In this document: positions 8,534-21,413 of the stretch, one piece after another | Layout: each line of letters opens with the position of its first letter | Numbering within the stretch: the first letter of the stretch is position 1 | Assembly: GCF_014201805.1 (NCBI RefSeq) | Contig: NZ_JACHFK010000009.1 | Location: forward strand, 123,937 to 187,936 | Source: Deinococcus metalli | GTDB taxonomy: Bacteria; Deinococcota; Deinococci; Deinococcales; Deinococcaceae | Length of the DNA stretch: 64,000 bases | Direction of reading: 5' to 3' | The notes under the pieces: model-generated | The model's database searches: none | What the model saw: the letters and a program-made list of their open reading frames with translations, nothing else | Told to the model about the DNA's origin: nothing | Program-made: the position numbers and the translations under genes

Positions 8534-10299
8534 GTCCTGCTCCCGAATCCGACGCCGCCCGCTCCCGGCGGTACCTGCGGACATTTCTCTCGTACTACCG
8601 GCCATACCGCCGGCTGCTGCTGGCCGACCTCGCCTGCGCGTTCGTGGTGGCGGGGATCGCAGTGGTGGTGCCGCTGCTGGTCCGGTACATCACCGGCGAG
8701 TTGCTGGCCGCTGCGCCGCCCACCCTGCCCGGCCCCATCGTCGCGGTCGGGGCGGCCATGCTCGGCCTGCTGGTCGTGCAGGTCGCGTGCGACACCTTCG
8801 TGGACGTGCAGGGGCACATGATGGGCACCCTGATCGAGCGCGACATGCGCCGCGACCTGTTCGACCACTACCAGCGCCTGCCGCGGCGCTTCCACGACAC
8901 GCAGCGCACCGGCCAGCTGCTGTCGCGGCTGACGGGCGACCTGGAGGCGATCAGCGAACTCGCCCACCACGGCCCCGAGGACGTGCTGATCGCCGTGATC
9001 AAGTTCGTGGGCACCTTCGCGGTGCTGCTCCAGGTCACGCCCGGCCTGACCGGCGTGATCTTCGCGCTGCTGCCGGTGATGCTGGTCTACGCCCTGCGCT
9101 TCCACCGCCGCCTGAGCGCCGCGTACCTGCGGGGCCGCGAGCGCATGGGCGACGTGAACGCGCAGGTCGAGGACTCGCTGGCCGGCATCCGGGTGGTGCA
9201 GTCGTTTGCCGGCGAGACCGCCGAGGCACGCAAGTTTGCCCTAGAGAATGCGCGTTTCGTGCAGACGCGGCGCGACGTCTTCCGCAACGAGGCGTGGTTT
9301 CACCAGGGCGTCCAGACCTTCACGGGCCTGCTGACCATTCTGGTGGTCGTGCTGGGCGGGGTGCTGATCGCCCGCCGCGACCTGGCGCTGGCGGACCTGC
9401 TCACCGCCCTGCTGCTGGTCGGCGTGCTGGTCGATCCGGTGCAGCGCTTCGTGAACTTCGCCCGCGTGGCTCAGGAGGGTCTGCCGGGCTTCACACGCTT
9501 CATGCAGATCATGGACCTTCAGCCGGAGATCGCGGACGCCCCGCACGCCACGCCATTGACAGGCGTGCGCGGCCGGATCGAGTTCCGCGACGTGTCCTTC
9601 GCGTATGCCGAGGACGGCGAACACGTCCTGCGCGGCCTGAACCTGAGGGTCCAGCCCGGCGAGACCGTGGCGCTGGTCGGGCCGTCCGGGGCCGGCAAGT
9701 CCACGCTGTGCGCCCTGATTCCCCGCTTCTACGAGGTCACGGCCGGCAGCATATTGATCGACGGCCACGACGTGCGGGACGTGACGCTCGCGTCGCTGCG
9801 CCGGCAGATCGGGGTGGTGCCGCAGGACGTGTACCTGTTCGCGGGCAGTGTGGCCGACAACATCCGCTACGGCCGCCCGGACGCCACCGACGCCGAGGTC
9901 GAGGCCGCCGCGCGCCGCGCGCACGCGCACGACTTCATCCGCGCCCTGCCACTGGGCTACGACACCGAGGTCGGGCAGCGCGGCGTGATGCTCTCCGGCG
10001 GGCAGCGCCAGCGCCTCAGCCTCGCCCGCGCGTTCCTGACAGACCCGCCGATCCTGCTCCTCGACGAGGCGACCAGCGCCCTGGACACCGGCAGCGAGCG
10101 CGCGGTGCAGGCCGCCCTGGAAACCCTGCGTGGCCACCGCACCCAGCTGGTGATCGCCCACCGCCTGTCGACCGTCCGCACCGCCGACCGCATCGTGGTG
10201 CTCACCGAGGACGGCATCGTCGAGGACGGCACGCACGCCCAGCTCCTGGCGCGCGGCGGCGCGTACGCCCAGCTGTATGACTCGGGACAGGCCGTCTAG
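8497..10299 (+). CDS. ABC exporter, fused permease and ATPase (MsbA/lipid A exporter-like)
   Basis: 600-residue half-transporter that should act as a homodimer or with a partner. The membrane domain covers about residues 25-330 (ABC_membrane type, six segments). The ATPase domain covers 360-600, with Walker A GPSGAGKST, Q-loop VVPQDVYLF, signature LSGGQRQRL, Walker B ILLLDEATSALD and switch histidine IAHRLSTV. All catalytic residues are intact. The start ATG has a GGAGG 11 bases upstream. Substrate is unknown; lipid or drug export is typical. No partner gene is adjacent. Confidence 0.9.
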   Translation: MLHTRPGPTPHVSPAPESDAARSRRYLRTFLSYYRPYRRLLLADLACAFVVAGIAVVVPLLVRYITGELLAAAPPTLPGPIVAVGAAMLGLLVVQVACDTFVDVQGHMMGTLIERDMRRDLFDHYQRLPRRFHDTQRTGQLLSRLTGDLEAISELAHHGPEDVLIAVIKFVGTFAVLLQVTPGLTGVIFALLPVMLVYALRFHRRLSAAYLRGRERMGDVNAQVEDSLAGIRVVQSFAGETAEARKFALENARFVQTRRDVFRNEAWFHQGVQTFTGLLTILVVVLGGVLIARRDLALADLLTALLLVGVLVDPVQRFVNFARVAQEGLPGFTRFMQIMDLQPEIADAPHATPLTGVRGRIEFRDVSFAYAEDGEHVLRGLNLRVQPGETVALVGPSGAGKSTLCALIPRFYEVTAGSILIDGHDVRDVTLASLRRQIGVVPQDVYLFAGSVADNIRYGRPDATDAEVEAAARRAHAHDFIRALPLGYDTEVGQRGVMLSGGQRQRLSLARAFLTDPPILLLDEATSALDTGSERAVQAALETLRGHRTQLVIAHRLSTVRTADRIVVLTEDGIVEDGTHAQLLARGGAYAQLYDSGQAV

Positions 10300-10303
10300 G
10301 CGA

Positions 10304-10333
10304 TTGACGCCCGGCGCGCCCAGCCGCTAAGCT
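10304..10333 (+). promoter_or_regulatory. promoter of the proS leader ORF
   Basis: -35 TTGACG (10304-10309), an 18-base spacer and a -10 TAAGCT (10328-10333). An ATG follows after 7 bases (10341), so the message is expected to start at or next to that ATG. The proS start is 166 bases further on. Confidence 0.65.
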
Positions 10334-10340
10334 CCGCGGC

Positions 10341-10436
10341 ATGAGCGGCCAGACGACCCCCGACGCCTCCATCCGGTTCCGGGTGGGGCGTGTCGGAGCG
10401 GGCCTGCCCGTGCTCCCGCCACCCTCCGGGGTGTAA
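10341..10436 (+). CDS. 31-aa leader ORF with proline cluster upstream of proS
   Basis: Leaderless-type ATG (see the promoter at 10304-10333) opening a 31-codon frame that ends GLPVLPPPSGV. It carries four proline codons in its last nine residues, including a CCG CCA CCC run. Polyproline slows ribosomes, and the downstream gene is prolyl-tRNA synthetase, so a proline-sensing leader is an attractive reading. Against it, the stretch GCTCCC...CCCTCCGGGGTG...AACCGC also resembles an intergenic repeat at about 12480-12522, which could explain the proline codons. No T-run terminator is present before proS. Confidence 0.4.
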   Translation: MSGQTTPDASIRFRVGRVGAGLPVLPPPSGV

Positions 10437-10506
10437 CCGCGTCACGTGCCGCCGCGCGTCCTGGTGACGCCGACCACCGCCGTTGCATTCACAGAGGAGA
10501 CATACC

Positions 10507-12297
<1,791 letters not shown>

Positions 12298-12525
12298 CGC
12301 TCCAGAGGCCACTCAAGCCAAGCAGGAAAATCCGAAGCGTCCCACCCTGCGCCTGACTCAAAGCCGTCGTGCGCGAAGGGCGCGAGCGCTGACGATACCG
12401 ATACACGTCCACGGCCGCTCGCTGACGAGGTCCCCTTACAGGTCAGCCCGAGCAAGACGGCGACTGCCTGCCGAGCGCCGCTCCCCTGCCCTCCGGGGTG
12501 AGCGGGAGGGGGCAACCGCAAACCC
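12298..12525. repeat. gene-free stretch with repeat fragment
   Basis: No coding pattern is seen. The right end (about 12478-12522) reads GCCGCTCCC, CTGCCC, CCGGGGTGAGCGGGAGGGGGCAACCG. This matches the style and order of 21673-21722, which also has GCCGCTCCC, CTGCCC, CCGGGGT, a run of G and GGGGCAACCG. The two copies are probably fragments of one dispersed intergenic repeat. Confidence 0.4.
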
Positions 12526-13458
12526 TCAGCCCGTGATCCGGTCGACCTCCGCCAGGTCGTCGGCCGACAGCACCCACCCGGCCGCCCCGACGTTCGCGTC
12601 GATCTGGCCGGGTTTGGTCGCGCCGGCGATCACGGAACTCGTCACGTCGAACGACAGCAGCCAGCTGAACGCGAGTTCCAGCAGCGTGTGTCCGCGCCCC
12701 TCCGCGAAGGCGCGCAGCTTCTCCACGGCGTCCCAGTTGTGCGCGTTCAGGTAGCGCTGCTGCGCGCCCTCGGAGCCGGTGATGCGCGCACCCTCGGGCA
12801 GGGGCTCGTCGCGGCGGTACTTGCCGGTCAGCAGGCCGCTGGCGAGCGGGAAGTACGGCAGCAGGCCCAGATCCAGTTCCTTCATGGTGGGCACGAGGTC
12901 CTGCTCGATGCCGCGCACGAGCAGGCTGTGTTCGTCCTGGCAGGAGGTGAAGCGCGCCCAGCCGTGCTGCCGGGCGGCGGCGTCGGCGGCGCGCACGCCG
13001 GCCGCGTCCATGTTCGACACGCCGATATGGCGCACGAGGCCCGCCTGCACCGCGTCGTTCAGCGCGCCAAGGGTGTCCTCGATGGGGGTGGCGGGGTCCG
13101 GGGTGTGGAGCTGGTACAGGTCGAGGTGATCGGTGCCCAGGCGCCGCAGGCTGGCTTCCAGGGCCTGCCGGACGTACTCGGGCCGGCCACCCTTGCGGCC
13201 GTCGCCCATGTCGTGCCCGAACTTGCTGGCCAGGACGATGTCCGCGCGCTGCGCGCCGAGGGCCTTGCCGAGCATCTCCTCGCTGCCGCCGCGGTTGCCG
13301 TACACGTCGGCGGTGTCGAAGAGGGTGATGCCGGCGTCCAGGGCGCGCCGCACGACGGCGTCGGTGCCGGCCTGGTCGAGCCGGCCACCGAAGTTGTTGC
13401 AGCCCAGCCCGACGACGGAGACGGAGAGGCCGGAGTGACCGAGGGTTCTGGTGTGCAT
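12526..13458 (-). CDS. aldo/keto reductase
   Basis: 310-residue NADPH-dependent oxidoreductase with a TIM-barrel fold. The catalytic tetrad context is visible: D and Y in LFDTADVYG (near 51-56), K in [10 protein letters not shown] (near 79), and H in LYQLHTPDP (near 119). The C-terminal cofactor region includes [16 protein letters not shown]. Such enzymes reduce carbonyls with broad specificity. The ATG has a -10 TAGCAT (13470-13465) six bases upstream, a leaderless start. It stands alone, divergent from the rhomboid gene. Confidence 0.93.
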   Translation of the reverse strand: MHTRTLGHSGLSVSVVGLGCNNFGGRLDQAGTDAVVRRALDAGITLFDTADVYGNRGGSEEMLGKALGAQRADIVLASKFGHDMGDGRKGGRPEYVRQALEASLRRLGTDHLDLYQLHTPDPATPIEDTLGALNDAVQAGLVRHIGVSNMDAAGVRAADAAARQHGWARFTSCQDEHSLLVRGIEQDLVPTMKELDLGLLPYFPLASGLLTGKYRRDEPLPEGARITGSEGAQQRYLNAHNWDAVEKLRAFAEGRGHTLLELAFSWLLSFDVTSSVIAGATKPGQIDANVGAAGWVLSADDLAEVDRITG

Positions 13459-13557
13459 GGCCGCATGCTAGGCGCGTGGGCGTGGGCCGTGACGCGGGCG
13501 GCGCCTTCGGAAAGCCTTGGGACTTGTTCCCTCATGGCCGTCCGGCACACTGTGGGC

Positions 13558-14190
13558 GTGCGCTCCCCTGCCCCGCCCCCCCGTCCGGGTTCGCCGCTGG
13601 TGCCGCCGCGCCGGGCGCCGCAGGTGCGGCCCGCCCTGACGCTCACGGCGGCGCTGATCGCCGGCGTGTGGGGGCAGGAGGTGGTGGACAGTGTGGGCTT
13701 CGGCGGGCGGCTGGACGCCTACGGCATCGAGCCGCGCGTGCCGGGCACGTTCTGGCACGTGCTGACCGCGCCGTTCCTGCACGCGGGCTTCGCGCACCTG
13801 ATCGCCAACACGGTGCCGCTGGCGGTGCTGACCTTCATGGGCGCGGTGCGCAACGTCTGGCGCTTCGTGGCGGCCCTGATGATCATCGCCGTGCTGGGCG
13901 GCGCGCTGGTGTGGCTGTTCGGGCGGGGCGGCAGCGTGCACCTGGGTGCCAGCGAGCTGATCTTCGGGCTGCTGGCGTACCTGCTGGGCGTGGGCTGGTG
14001 GGAGCGGACGCCGGTGGCGATCGGCGTGGCGGCCCTGGCCTTCGCGCTGTACGGCGGCATCCTGTGGGGCGTGCTGCCGGGCAACCCCTACGTGTCGTGG
14101 GAGTCGCACCTGTTCGGGTTCGTGGCGGGGCTGGTCGCGGCCCTGCTGCTGCACGGCCGCCGGCCCCGGCGCGCGGCCCTCAGAGGGTGA
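13558..14190 (+). CDS. rhomboid-family intramembrane serine protease
   Basis: 210-residue polytopic membrane protein. Rhomboid hallmarks: [17 protein letters not shown] (HxxxHxxxN), the serine motif [10 protein letters not shown], where the usual GxSG is GASE, and a histidine in [10 protein letters not shown] in the last segment that would complete the Ser-His dyad. The glutamate after the serine is unlike E. coli GlpG, but Ser and His are both present, so activity is likely. The GTG start at 13558 is chosen because CACACT sits 6 bases upstream as a -10; an in-frame ATG at 13534 is possible. It overlaps the convergent gene by 11 bases. Confidence 0.85.
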   Translation: MRSPAPPPRPGSPLVPPRRAPQVRPALTLTAALIAGVWGQEVVDSVGFGGRLDAYGIEPRVPGTFWHVLTAPFLHAGFAHLIANTVPLAVLTFMGAVRNVWRFVAALMIIAVLGGALVWLFGRGGSVHLGASELIFGLLAYLLGVGWWERTPVAIGVAALAFALYGGILWGVLPGNPYVSWESHLFGFVAGLVAALLLHGRRPRRAALRG

Positions 14191-14788
14191 CCAGACCGCC
14201 GGGCGTCCGCAGCACGGCGCGCAGTTCGGCCTGCGGGGCCTCGTAGACCTCGACCTCGCCCTCGAACTGCAGGGCGTCCAGGCGGGCCCGCAGCCGGTCC
14301 GGGTGGGCGGTGCCCAGTTGCAGCTTCACCAGCCGCACCCCGGCGTCCGGGAGGCGCGTGGAGGGGGGCGGGGTCAGCCAGTGGATCAGCGACGGGGCCA
14401 CGCCGTACATCGGCAGAGCGCCGGTGGCGGGCACCGTCACGCGCCAGCGGTGCTCGCCGCGCGACAGTTCGGGCACCTCGGGGCCGGGGTCGAGGCCCTC
14501 GACGGCCGCCACCCAGTGGATCAGGGCGGGGCCGGCGTCCAGCTGCGCGCGCATCTCGTCGGTGTCCAGCGCGAACCAGCGCGGGCGGCCCGGCGCGGGC
14601 GCGGCCGGATTCACGGCGATGACCTCCGCGTAGGCGTCGGGACCGAGGGACAGCAGGGCGTTGTGGGTGCCGTACGCGGCGTGCTCGCCGCCGGGCTGCA
14701 TGGGCACGCCGAGGCGACCCTCCAGCCACGCGCGGCCCTCGTCCAGGGTGCGCGCGGCGATGACCAGGTGATCGAGACGGGCCGTCAT
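14180..14788 (-). CDS. glyoxalase-like (VOC superfamily) protein
   Basis: 202-residue protein with a VOC-type opening ([24 protein letters not shown]) and the pattern of the Glyoxalase_3 family ([30 protein letters not shown]). A second repeat follows in the C-terminal half. The biochemical role of this family is mostly unknown. The ATG lies six bases after a -10 TATGCT (14800-14795), a leaderless start. Its end overlaps the end of the rhomboid gene by 11 bases, tail to tail. Confidence 0.8.
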   Translation of the reverse strand: MTARLDHLVIAARTLDEGRAWLEGRLGVPMQPGGEHAAYGTHNALLSLGPDAYAEVIAVNPAAPAPGRPRWFALDTDEMRAQLDAGPALIHWVAAVEGLDPGPEVPELSRGEHRWRVTVPATGALPMYGVAPSLIHWLTPPPSTRLPDAGVRLVKLQLGTAHPDRLRARLDALQFEGEVEVYEAPQAELRAVLRTPGGLVTL

Positions 14789-14843
14789 GCGCCCAGCATA
14801 CGTTCACGAACGCGCGCCGCAGGAGCGGGCGAGAACGGTGCCG

Positions 14844-16109
14844 TCACGCCCCGCGCGGACGGCTCATGCCGTGCAGGTCGCCCAGCACGATGGCGGCGGC
14901 CTTCTCGCCGCTCTCCAGCGCACCCTGGATGCCGCTCATGGACGTCACCTCGCCGGCGAGCAGCACGCCGGGCAGGGCGGTGGCGTGGCCGGGCAGGGTG
15001 GCGGCATAGCCGGGCGGCTGCGGGTACTGCGCGTGGCGGATGCGTTCGGTGAGCAGTGGGCGCAGGCCCTGCGCGGCCGGCCCGCCGTACCACCCGCCGA
15101 GTTCGCCGCGCACGCGGGCGTCCAGGGCGTCGTCGTCGAGGTCCGGCAGGCCCAGCACCGTCACGGTCAGCAGGTGCTGGCCGGCGGGCGCGCGGCCCGG
15201 CACGGCGTTCGACAGCCAGTGCGCGTTGTTGATCACGCCGCTTCGCGCGTTCAGCAGCAGCCGGACCTCCGGGTCGAGGCGGTCGCGCGCGGCGTAGTAC
15301 ACGTACGTGCTGCCCACACTGCCGCGCGACACGGGCTCGCCGGTCAGGGCCTGCGCGGTGTTCGGATCGGTGGCGACGATCACCTGCCGCGCGTCGATGT
15401 CGCCGGCGGTGGTAACCGCCGTGACGTGCTCGCCGTGCGGCAGGACGCGGGTCACGCGGGTGGACACGCTGACGTCCACGCCCTGCGCGAGTTGCGCGCT
15501 GACCGATCCCATGCCCGCGCGCGGAAGGGCCGCGCCGCCGTCCATCAGCATGCGGAAGTAGTAGCGGAACAGCCGCGCCGACGTGTCGAGCGTGCGGTCC
15601 AGGAAGATGCCGCCGAAGAACGGCCGGAAGAACACGTCCAGGGCCGCGCCGCTGAAGCCCTGGCGGCGCAGGTACGCGGCGGTGGTCTCGTCCGGGCCGA
15701 CCAGCAGGCTGTGCGGCGCCGGCACCCGCAGCGCGGCGGCGAGCTTCGCCACGCGCAGCTTGTCCGCCAGCGGCAGCACGCGCGTGGTGAGCGTCGAGAA
15801 CAGCCCGGCCGGATCGCGGATGGGGTCGCCCAGCACGTCCACGCGGGCGCCGCGGCGCACGGCCGCCGCCGGGGGCAGCGCCACCAGATCCAGCGCCGCG
15901 AGGTCGAGCTGCCGCTTCACGGCCGGGTACGCCGGGAACAGCACCTGATACCCGGCGTCGAGCGTGAAGCTGTCCACCGTGCGCGAGCGGACGCGCCCGC
16001 CCACCTCCGACCCCGCCTCCAGCACGCGCACGCGGCGCCCGGCACGCGTCAGGGTGCGCGCCGCCGTGAGGCCCGCGAGCCCCCCTCCGATCACCAGAAC
16101 GTCGAGCAT
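14844..16109 (-). CDS. FAD-dependent amine oxidase/phytoene desaturase-like oxidoreductase
   Basis: 421-residue flavoprotein. The FAD dinucleotide-binding motif VIGGGLAGL is at residues 5-13, followed by [12 protein letters not shown] and [15 protein letters not shown]. The C-terminal FAD-contact region is [26 protein letters not shown]. The family includes protoporphyrinogen oxidase, monoamine oxidase and carotenoid desaturases; which reaction applies cannot be told. The start at 16109 ([10 protein letters not shown]) is preferred because the FAD fold normally begins there and the longer frame runs into an inverted repeat. Confidence 0.85.
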   Translation of the reverse strand: MLDVLVIGGGLAGLTAARTLTRAGRRVRVLEAGSEVGGRVRSRTVDSFTLDAGYQVLFPAYPAVKRQLDLAALDLVALPPAAAVRRGARVDVLGDPIRDPAGLFSTLTTRVLPLADKLRVAKLAAALRVPAPHSLLVGPDETTAAYLRRQGFSGAALDVFFRPFFGGIFLDRTLDTSARLFRYYFRMLMDGGAALPRAGMGSVSAQLAQGVDVSVSTRVTRVLPHGEHVTAVTTAGDIDARQVIVATDPNTAQALTGEPVSRGSVGSTYVYYAARDRLDPEVRLLLNARSGVINNAHWLSNAVPGRAPAGQHLLTVTVLGLPDLDDDALDARVRGELGGWYGGPAAQGLRPLLTERIRHAQYPQPPGYAATLPGHATALPGVLLAGEVTSMSGIQGALESGEKAAAIVLGDLHGMSRPRGA

Positions 16110-16119
16110 GCGGACAGTA

Positions 16120-16180
16120 GAGCAGAGAGCGGTGAGCAAAGGGCAGAGGGCCCACGCCCTCGGCCCTCCGCTCGCTGCTC
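16120..16180. repeat. long imperfect inverted repeat between two reverse-strand genes
   Basis: GAGCAGAGAGCGG (16120-16132) pairs with CCGCTCGCTGCTC (16168-16180), 12 of 13 bases. GAGGGCC and GGCCCTC pair inside. It lies between the drug exporter stop (16185) and the FAD oxidoreductase start (16109). On the reverse strand it probably ends exporter transcription, but no T-run is present. Confidence 0.5.
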
Positions 16181-16184
16181 CCCG

Positions 16185-17812
<1,628 letters not shown>

Positions 17813-17816
<4 letters not shown>

Positions 17817-18298
17817 GCGGTTCTCCCGGTGGCGGCGAGGGGCTGGGGACTGAGCGCGTCGTGCAGGTTCCGCAGGGCTTCCAGGGCGGCCTGCACGGTG
17901 GCCGGCGGCACGTGGCCGAAGTGGGTGCCCACGATGGCCTGACCGCTGGCGCGCACGCCCGCCCGGGTGGCCTCGCCCTGGGGGGTCAGGCGCAATTCGA
18001 AGCGGCGCAGGTCGCTGGGGTCCGTGACGCGCTCGACCAGCCCGGCCCCGACCAGCGTGGTGATGATGCGGGTCACGGTGGGGGCGGGCAGGTTCTGCGC
18101 GGCAGCGACCTTGCCGGGCGTGTGGGCGCCGTCCATGATCGCGGCCAGCACGACGAGTTCCTTGGTGTTCAGGCCGGTGGCCTGCTCCAGCGGCTCGTCG
18201 AGCGCCTGCATGAAGCGCCGCGACAGGCGCAGGGTCAACCGGACGACGTCGTACAGGTCGTCCGGTGGGGCATCAGTGGGAGACAGGGACAGACTCAT
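17813..18298 (-). CDS. MarR-family transcriptional regulator
   Basis: 161-residue winged-helix regulator. The core reads [40 protein letters not shown], then a recognition helix region [39 protein letters not shown], typical of MarR. The start MSLSLSP at 18298 is chosen because a -10 AATACT with a TTGCCA -35 lies 10 bases upstream; the longer frame would begin upstream of the promoter. It overlaps and precedes the exporter gene, and an 11-bp palindrome over its promoter is the likely operator. Confidence 0.9.
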
Positions 18299-18309
18299 TT
18301 CATTTGGAA

Positions 18310-18320
18310 GTATTCCATAC
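18310..18320. promoter_or_regulatory. probable MarR operator and promoter
   Basis: GTATTCCATAC is a perfect palindrome (GTAT-TCC-ATAC). On the reverse strand it overlaps the spacer and -10 of a promoter with -35 TTGCCA, a 17-base spacer and -10 AATACT, placed 10 bases before the regulator's ATG. A bound MarR dimer would block this promoter. The site is inferred from symmetry and position. Confidence 0.55.
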
Positions 18321-18482
18321 GAAAGTACCCCTGGCAACCGGAAGGTGTTCATCCTTCAGGGAAACGATGGGCCGCCTCCTGCATGCCAGACACGCGCATC
18401 GGAGCCAGCCCTGGGCATGGCTGTGGGCAGCCCGACGAATTGGGGGCAGCGCCCTACTTCAGGTGTGGACCGCTCGCTGCGG

Positions 18483-18932
18483 TCAGATCAGCACGCGCAG
18501 GTCTGCCCAGCCGTCGAGCAGTTCCGTCAGGCGGGCGCCGCCCAGCAGGTGCGCGCGCAGGATGCCCCCCACCCACCACAGCGCGTCCGGCGGCAGGGCA
18601 TCCGGCGCGAACCACGCGACCTCCGAGGTCTTGTCGAGCGGCCGGGGCTCGCCCGACCACGAGCGGGCGAGGAAGAACACGTCGGCGCCCTGCGCTCCGC
18701 CGTGGTCGTAGCGGCATACGCCCAGGGGGTCCAGCGCCGCGACGTGCGCGACCACCCCGACCTCCTCCAGCGCCTCGCGGACGGCGGCGTCTGCCAGGGC
18801 CTCGCCCGGCTCGACCCGGCCGCCCGGCAGGCCCCACTCGCCCTCGCCGTACGACGTGCCCGCGCGCCGGCCCAGCAGGACACGCCCGGCACCGTCCTGC
18901 ACGATCAACCACGACACCAGATGGAAACTCAT
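18483..18932 (-). CDS. NUDIX hydrolase
   Basis: 149-residue single-domain NUDIX protein. The NUDIX box is complete: [24 protein letters not shown] (GX5EX7REUXEEXGU) at about residues 37-60. Such enzymes hydrolyse nucleoside diphosphates linked to another moiety; Deinococcus carries many of them and the substrate is not predictable. The ATG overlaps the stop of the upstream MFS gene by four bases, so the two are co-transcribed. Confidence 0.9.
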   Translation of the reverse strand: MSFHLVSWLIVQDGAGRVLLGRRAGTSYGEGEWGLPGGRVEPGEALADAAVREALEEVGVVAHVAALDPLGVCRYDHGGAQGADVFFLARSWSGEPRPLDKTSEVAWFAPDALPPDALWWVGGILRAHLLGGARLTELLDGWADLRVLI

Positions 18933-20122
18933 GCGGCCCTCCGCGCCGGCCGGGTGGCCCACAGGCCGGTGACCAGCACCAGACCCGTGACCACGATCAG
19001 GAACCACAGCGGAGCATTCCACCCGCCGGTGCGGTCGTGCAGCGCCCCGAAGGCAACCGGTCCCGTCGCCGCCAGCGAGTAGCCCACGCCCTGCGCCAGC
19101 GCGGACAGCTGCGGGGCCTGCGCGGGCGTGTGGGCGCGCACGGCCATCAGGTACAGCGCGAGCGGAAAGGTGCTGCCGCAGCCCGCGCCCAGCAGCAGCG
19201 TCCACACCAGCGGCTGCGCCGGCGCGAGCAGCAGCCCCAGCAGGCCGATCAGATCCAGCGCGGCGGCCACCACGATCAGCGGCCGCGCGCCCCAGCGCCC
19301 CGCGAGGATCGGCATGAGCAGCGCGAAGGGCAGCTGCACCACGTTGCCCACCGACAGCAGCGACCCCGCCACCCCGGCGCTCAGGCCCTGGTCGTGCCAC
19401 ACGCGCGGCAGCCACGCCAGCCACGTAAAGAACACCAGAGACTGCGTGCCCATAAACAGCGTCACCGGCCACGCGGCGGGATTGCGGAATACGTCGCGCC
19501 ACACCGGCACCGCGCCGACGCCACGGTGCGGGCGGCCCCGCACGGCCGGCAGCCAGCCCAGCACGCCCAGCAGGGCAACGCCAGCCCACGTGCCCAGCGA
19601 CGCCCGCCACGACCCGCCCACGGTCTGTAGCGGCACCGCCACCGCCGACGCGAGCGCGGCCCCGCCCACCACCGCCAGGGTGTACACGCCCAGCATCGGG
19701 CCGACGCGCGCGGGAAAGTCGCGGCGCACCAGGCTGGGCAGCAGCACGTTTACCACCGCGATCCCCGAGCCCACCAGCACGGTGCCCAGCAGGATCACGC
19801 CCAGCGTCGGCCCGGCCCGCAGCAGCGCGCCCACGCCCAGCACGGCGACCATCGCCAGGATCACGGTCTCGCTGCTCCAGCGGCGCGTCAGCAGCGGCGC
19901 CAGCAGCGCGAGCAGCCCCCAGCACAGCAGCGGAATGGTGGTCAGCAGACCCGCCGTGGCGGCACTCAGGTGGAGTTCGGACTGGAGCTGCGGCAGCAGC
20001 GGCCCGAAGCCCGCGATGGCCGGGCGCAGGTTCAGCGCGACCAGCACCACGCCCAGCACCAGCAGGGCCGGCGGCGCCGCGCGGCGGGACGGACGGTCGG
20101 CGGACGTCATCTCCCCCACCAT
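18929..20122 (-). CDS. MFS transporter (CynX/NimT-like)
   Basis: About 397-residue MFS permease with 12 hydrophobic segments, beginning [35 protein letters not shown], the pattern of the CynX/NimT (cyanate or 2-nitroimidazole) branch. The start is uncertain: ATG 20122 is chosen; ATG 20110 lies directly on a GGGGGAG and is too close to it, and a GTG at 20167 is also in frame. It is transcribed away from the TPP riboswitch and overlaps the NUDIX gene. The substrate is unknown. Confidence 0.8.
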   Translation of the reverse strand: MVGEMTSADRPSRRAAPPALLVLGVVLVALNLRPAIAGFGPLLPQLQSELHLSAATAGLLTTIPLLCWGLLALLAPLLTRRWSSETVILAMVAVLGVGALLRAGPTLGVILLGTVLVGSGIAVVNVLLPSLVRRDFPARVGPMLGVYTLAVVGGAALASAVAVPLQTVGGSWRASLGTWAGVALLGVLGWLPAVRGRPHRGVGAVPVWRDVFRNPAAWPVTLFMGTQSLVFFTWLAWLPRVWHDQGLSAGVAGSLLSVGNVVQLPFALLMPILAGRWGARPLIVVAAALDLIGLLGLLLAPAQPLVWTLLLGAGCGSTFPLALYLMAVRAHTPAQAPQLSALAQGVGYSLAATGPVAFGALHDRTGGWNAPLWFLIVVTGLVLVTGLWATRPARRAA

Positions 20123-20205
20123 GCCGCATTCCGGCCGCACGTGTCCGTGTTCGGCCGAAACGTCCACTTCAGGACTCGCGCCCCGGGCCGCCGGCGGTGC
20201 TCACC

Positions 20206-20214
20206 TGCTATCCT
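20206..20214 (+). promoter_or_regulatory. extended -10 promoter of the thiB operon
   Basis: TGC followed by TATCCT (20209-20214) is an extended -10 element. No good -35 is seen. Transcription would begin about 20221, just at the 5' strand of the TPP riboswitch. Confidence 0.55.
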
Positions 20215-20221
20215 GCTCCCG

Positions 20222-20320
20222 CGTCACCGGGGGTGCCCCGCCTCCGCCACTTGCGGCGGACACGGGCTGAGACTTACCCCAGGAACCTGATCCGGGTCAT
20301 TCCGGCGGAGGGAGCGTGAC
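20222..20320 (+). promoter_or_regulatory. TPP riboswitch (THI element)
   Basis: The THI-box landmarks are in order: GGGGTGCC near 20229, GCTGAGA at about 20265-20271, ACCCCAGGAACCTGATCCGGGTCATTCC in 20276-20304, and GGCGGAGGGA near 20304-20313. The closing helix GTCAC/GTGAC brackets it. It binds thiamine pyrophosphate and controls the following thiamine uptake operon through the terminator at 20352-20378. Confidence 0.95.
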
Positions 20321-20351
20321 CGGAGTGCAGCGCAGGGCTGCCTCCCCGCTT

Positions 20352-20378
20352 CCCCTCGTGACGCGAGGGGACTTTTTT
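20352..20378 (+). terminator. riboswitch terminator that also buries the thiB ribosome binding site
   Basis: CCCCTCG (20352-20358) pairs with CGAGGGG (20364-20370) around a TGACG loop, then AC and six T. The thiB ATG follows at 20379. The only SD-like sequence, GAGGGGA (20365-20371), is the 3' arm of this stem, so the same hairpin can stop transcription and mask the ribosome binding site. Confidence 0.85.
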
Positions 20379-21413
20379 ATGCGTACACCTGCTGTGTTTC
20401 TGAGCCTGCTGCTTGCCGGCGCCGCCCACGCCCAGACCGCCACGCTGACGGTCGCCACCCACGACTCCTTCGACGTGGACAAGAAATTGATCGCTGCGTT
20501 CGAGCAGCAGAACGGCGTGAAGGTGCGCTTCGTGAAGGGCGGCGACGCCGGCGACCTCCTCAACCGGCTGATCCTGACCCGTCGCGCTCCCATCGCGGAC
20601 GTCGTGTATGGCCTGGACAACAGTCTGCTGGCCCGCGCGAAGGCCGCCGACCTGCTCACGCCGTACGTCTCGCCCAACCTGACAAACGTGCCGGCCGCCC
20701 GCCGCCTGGACGAGGCCGGCGCCCTGAACACCGTCGATTACGGGTACGTGGCCCTGAACTTCGACCGCGCGTACTTCCAGAAAGCGGGGCTGGCCCTGCC
20801 CACCTCCCTGGACGACCTGAAGACCCCCACCTACGCCAAGCTGACGGTCGTGGAGAGCCCGGCCACCAGCAGCCCCGGCCTGGCCTTCCTGCTCGCCACC
20901 GTGACCCACTACGGCGAACAGGGCGCGTGGGCGTGGTGGAAGGCGGCCCGCACGAACGGCATGAAGGTCGCGCGCGGCTGGAGCGACGCGTACAACAAGG
21001 AGTTCAGCCGCAATGGCGGCAAGTACCCCATCGTGCTGTCCTACGCCAGCAGTCCCGCCGCCGAGGTCTACTACGCCGACGGCTACGACCCCAAGAAGCT
21101 GCCCGATCAGGCCCCCACCGGGAACCTGTTGCTGCCCGGCAGCACGTGGCTGCAACTCGAGGGCGTCGGCATCCTGAAGGGCACCAGGCAGGCCGCCCTG
21201 GCGCGCAAGTTCGTGGACTTCATGCTCAGTCCCGCCGTGCAGGCCGACTTCCCGACCCGCATGTGGGTCTACCCGGCCGTAAGCGGCGTGAAGCTCGACC
21301 CCGTCTACCGCTACGCCCAGGTGCCTGACAGTCAGCCGGGGGGAACTCCCGTGCCCGCGAATCCCCAGCGCCTCGTGGACGCCTGGATCACCAACGTCCT
21401 GCGGGCGCGTTAG
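20379..21413 (+). CDS. thiB: thiamine-binding periplasmic protein ThiB/TbpA
   Basis: 344-residue ABC substrate-binding protein. The signal peptide [18 protein letters not shown] is followed by [27 protein letters not shown], the usual opening of thiamine-binding proteins; the middle has [15 protein letters not shown] and [19 protein letters not shown]. The start is ATG 20379, after the riboswitch terminator. It is first in the thiB-thiP-thiQ operon under the TPP riboswitch, which supports thiamine (or a phosphate ester of it) as substrate. Confidence 0.94.
   Translation: MRTPAVFLSLLLAGAAHAQTATLTVATHDSFDVDKKLIAAFEQQNGVKVRFVKGGDAGDLLNRLILTRRAPIADVVYGLDNSLLARAKAADLLTPYVSPNLTNVPAARRLDEAGALNTVDYGYVALNFDRAYFQKAGLALPTSLDDLKTPTYAKLTVVESPATSSPGLAFLLATVTHYGEQGAWAWWKAARTNGMKVARGWSDAYNKEFSRNGGKYPIVLSYASSPAAEVYYADGYDPKKLPDQAPTGNLLLPGSTWLQLEGVGILKGTRQAALARKFVDFMLSPAVQADFPTRMWVYPAVSGVKLDPVYRYAQVPDSQPGGTPVPANPQRLVDAWITNVLRAR

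Noticed and set aside
10425..10470. T-box-like text (GGGGTGTAACCGCG ... GCGTCCTGG) in the proS leader
   Set aside because: The tRNA-contact motif should read TGGN before ACC; here it is TGTA, which cannot pair with the CCA end at the key base. No stem I with a specifier loop is recognisable in the roughly 85 bases available.
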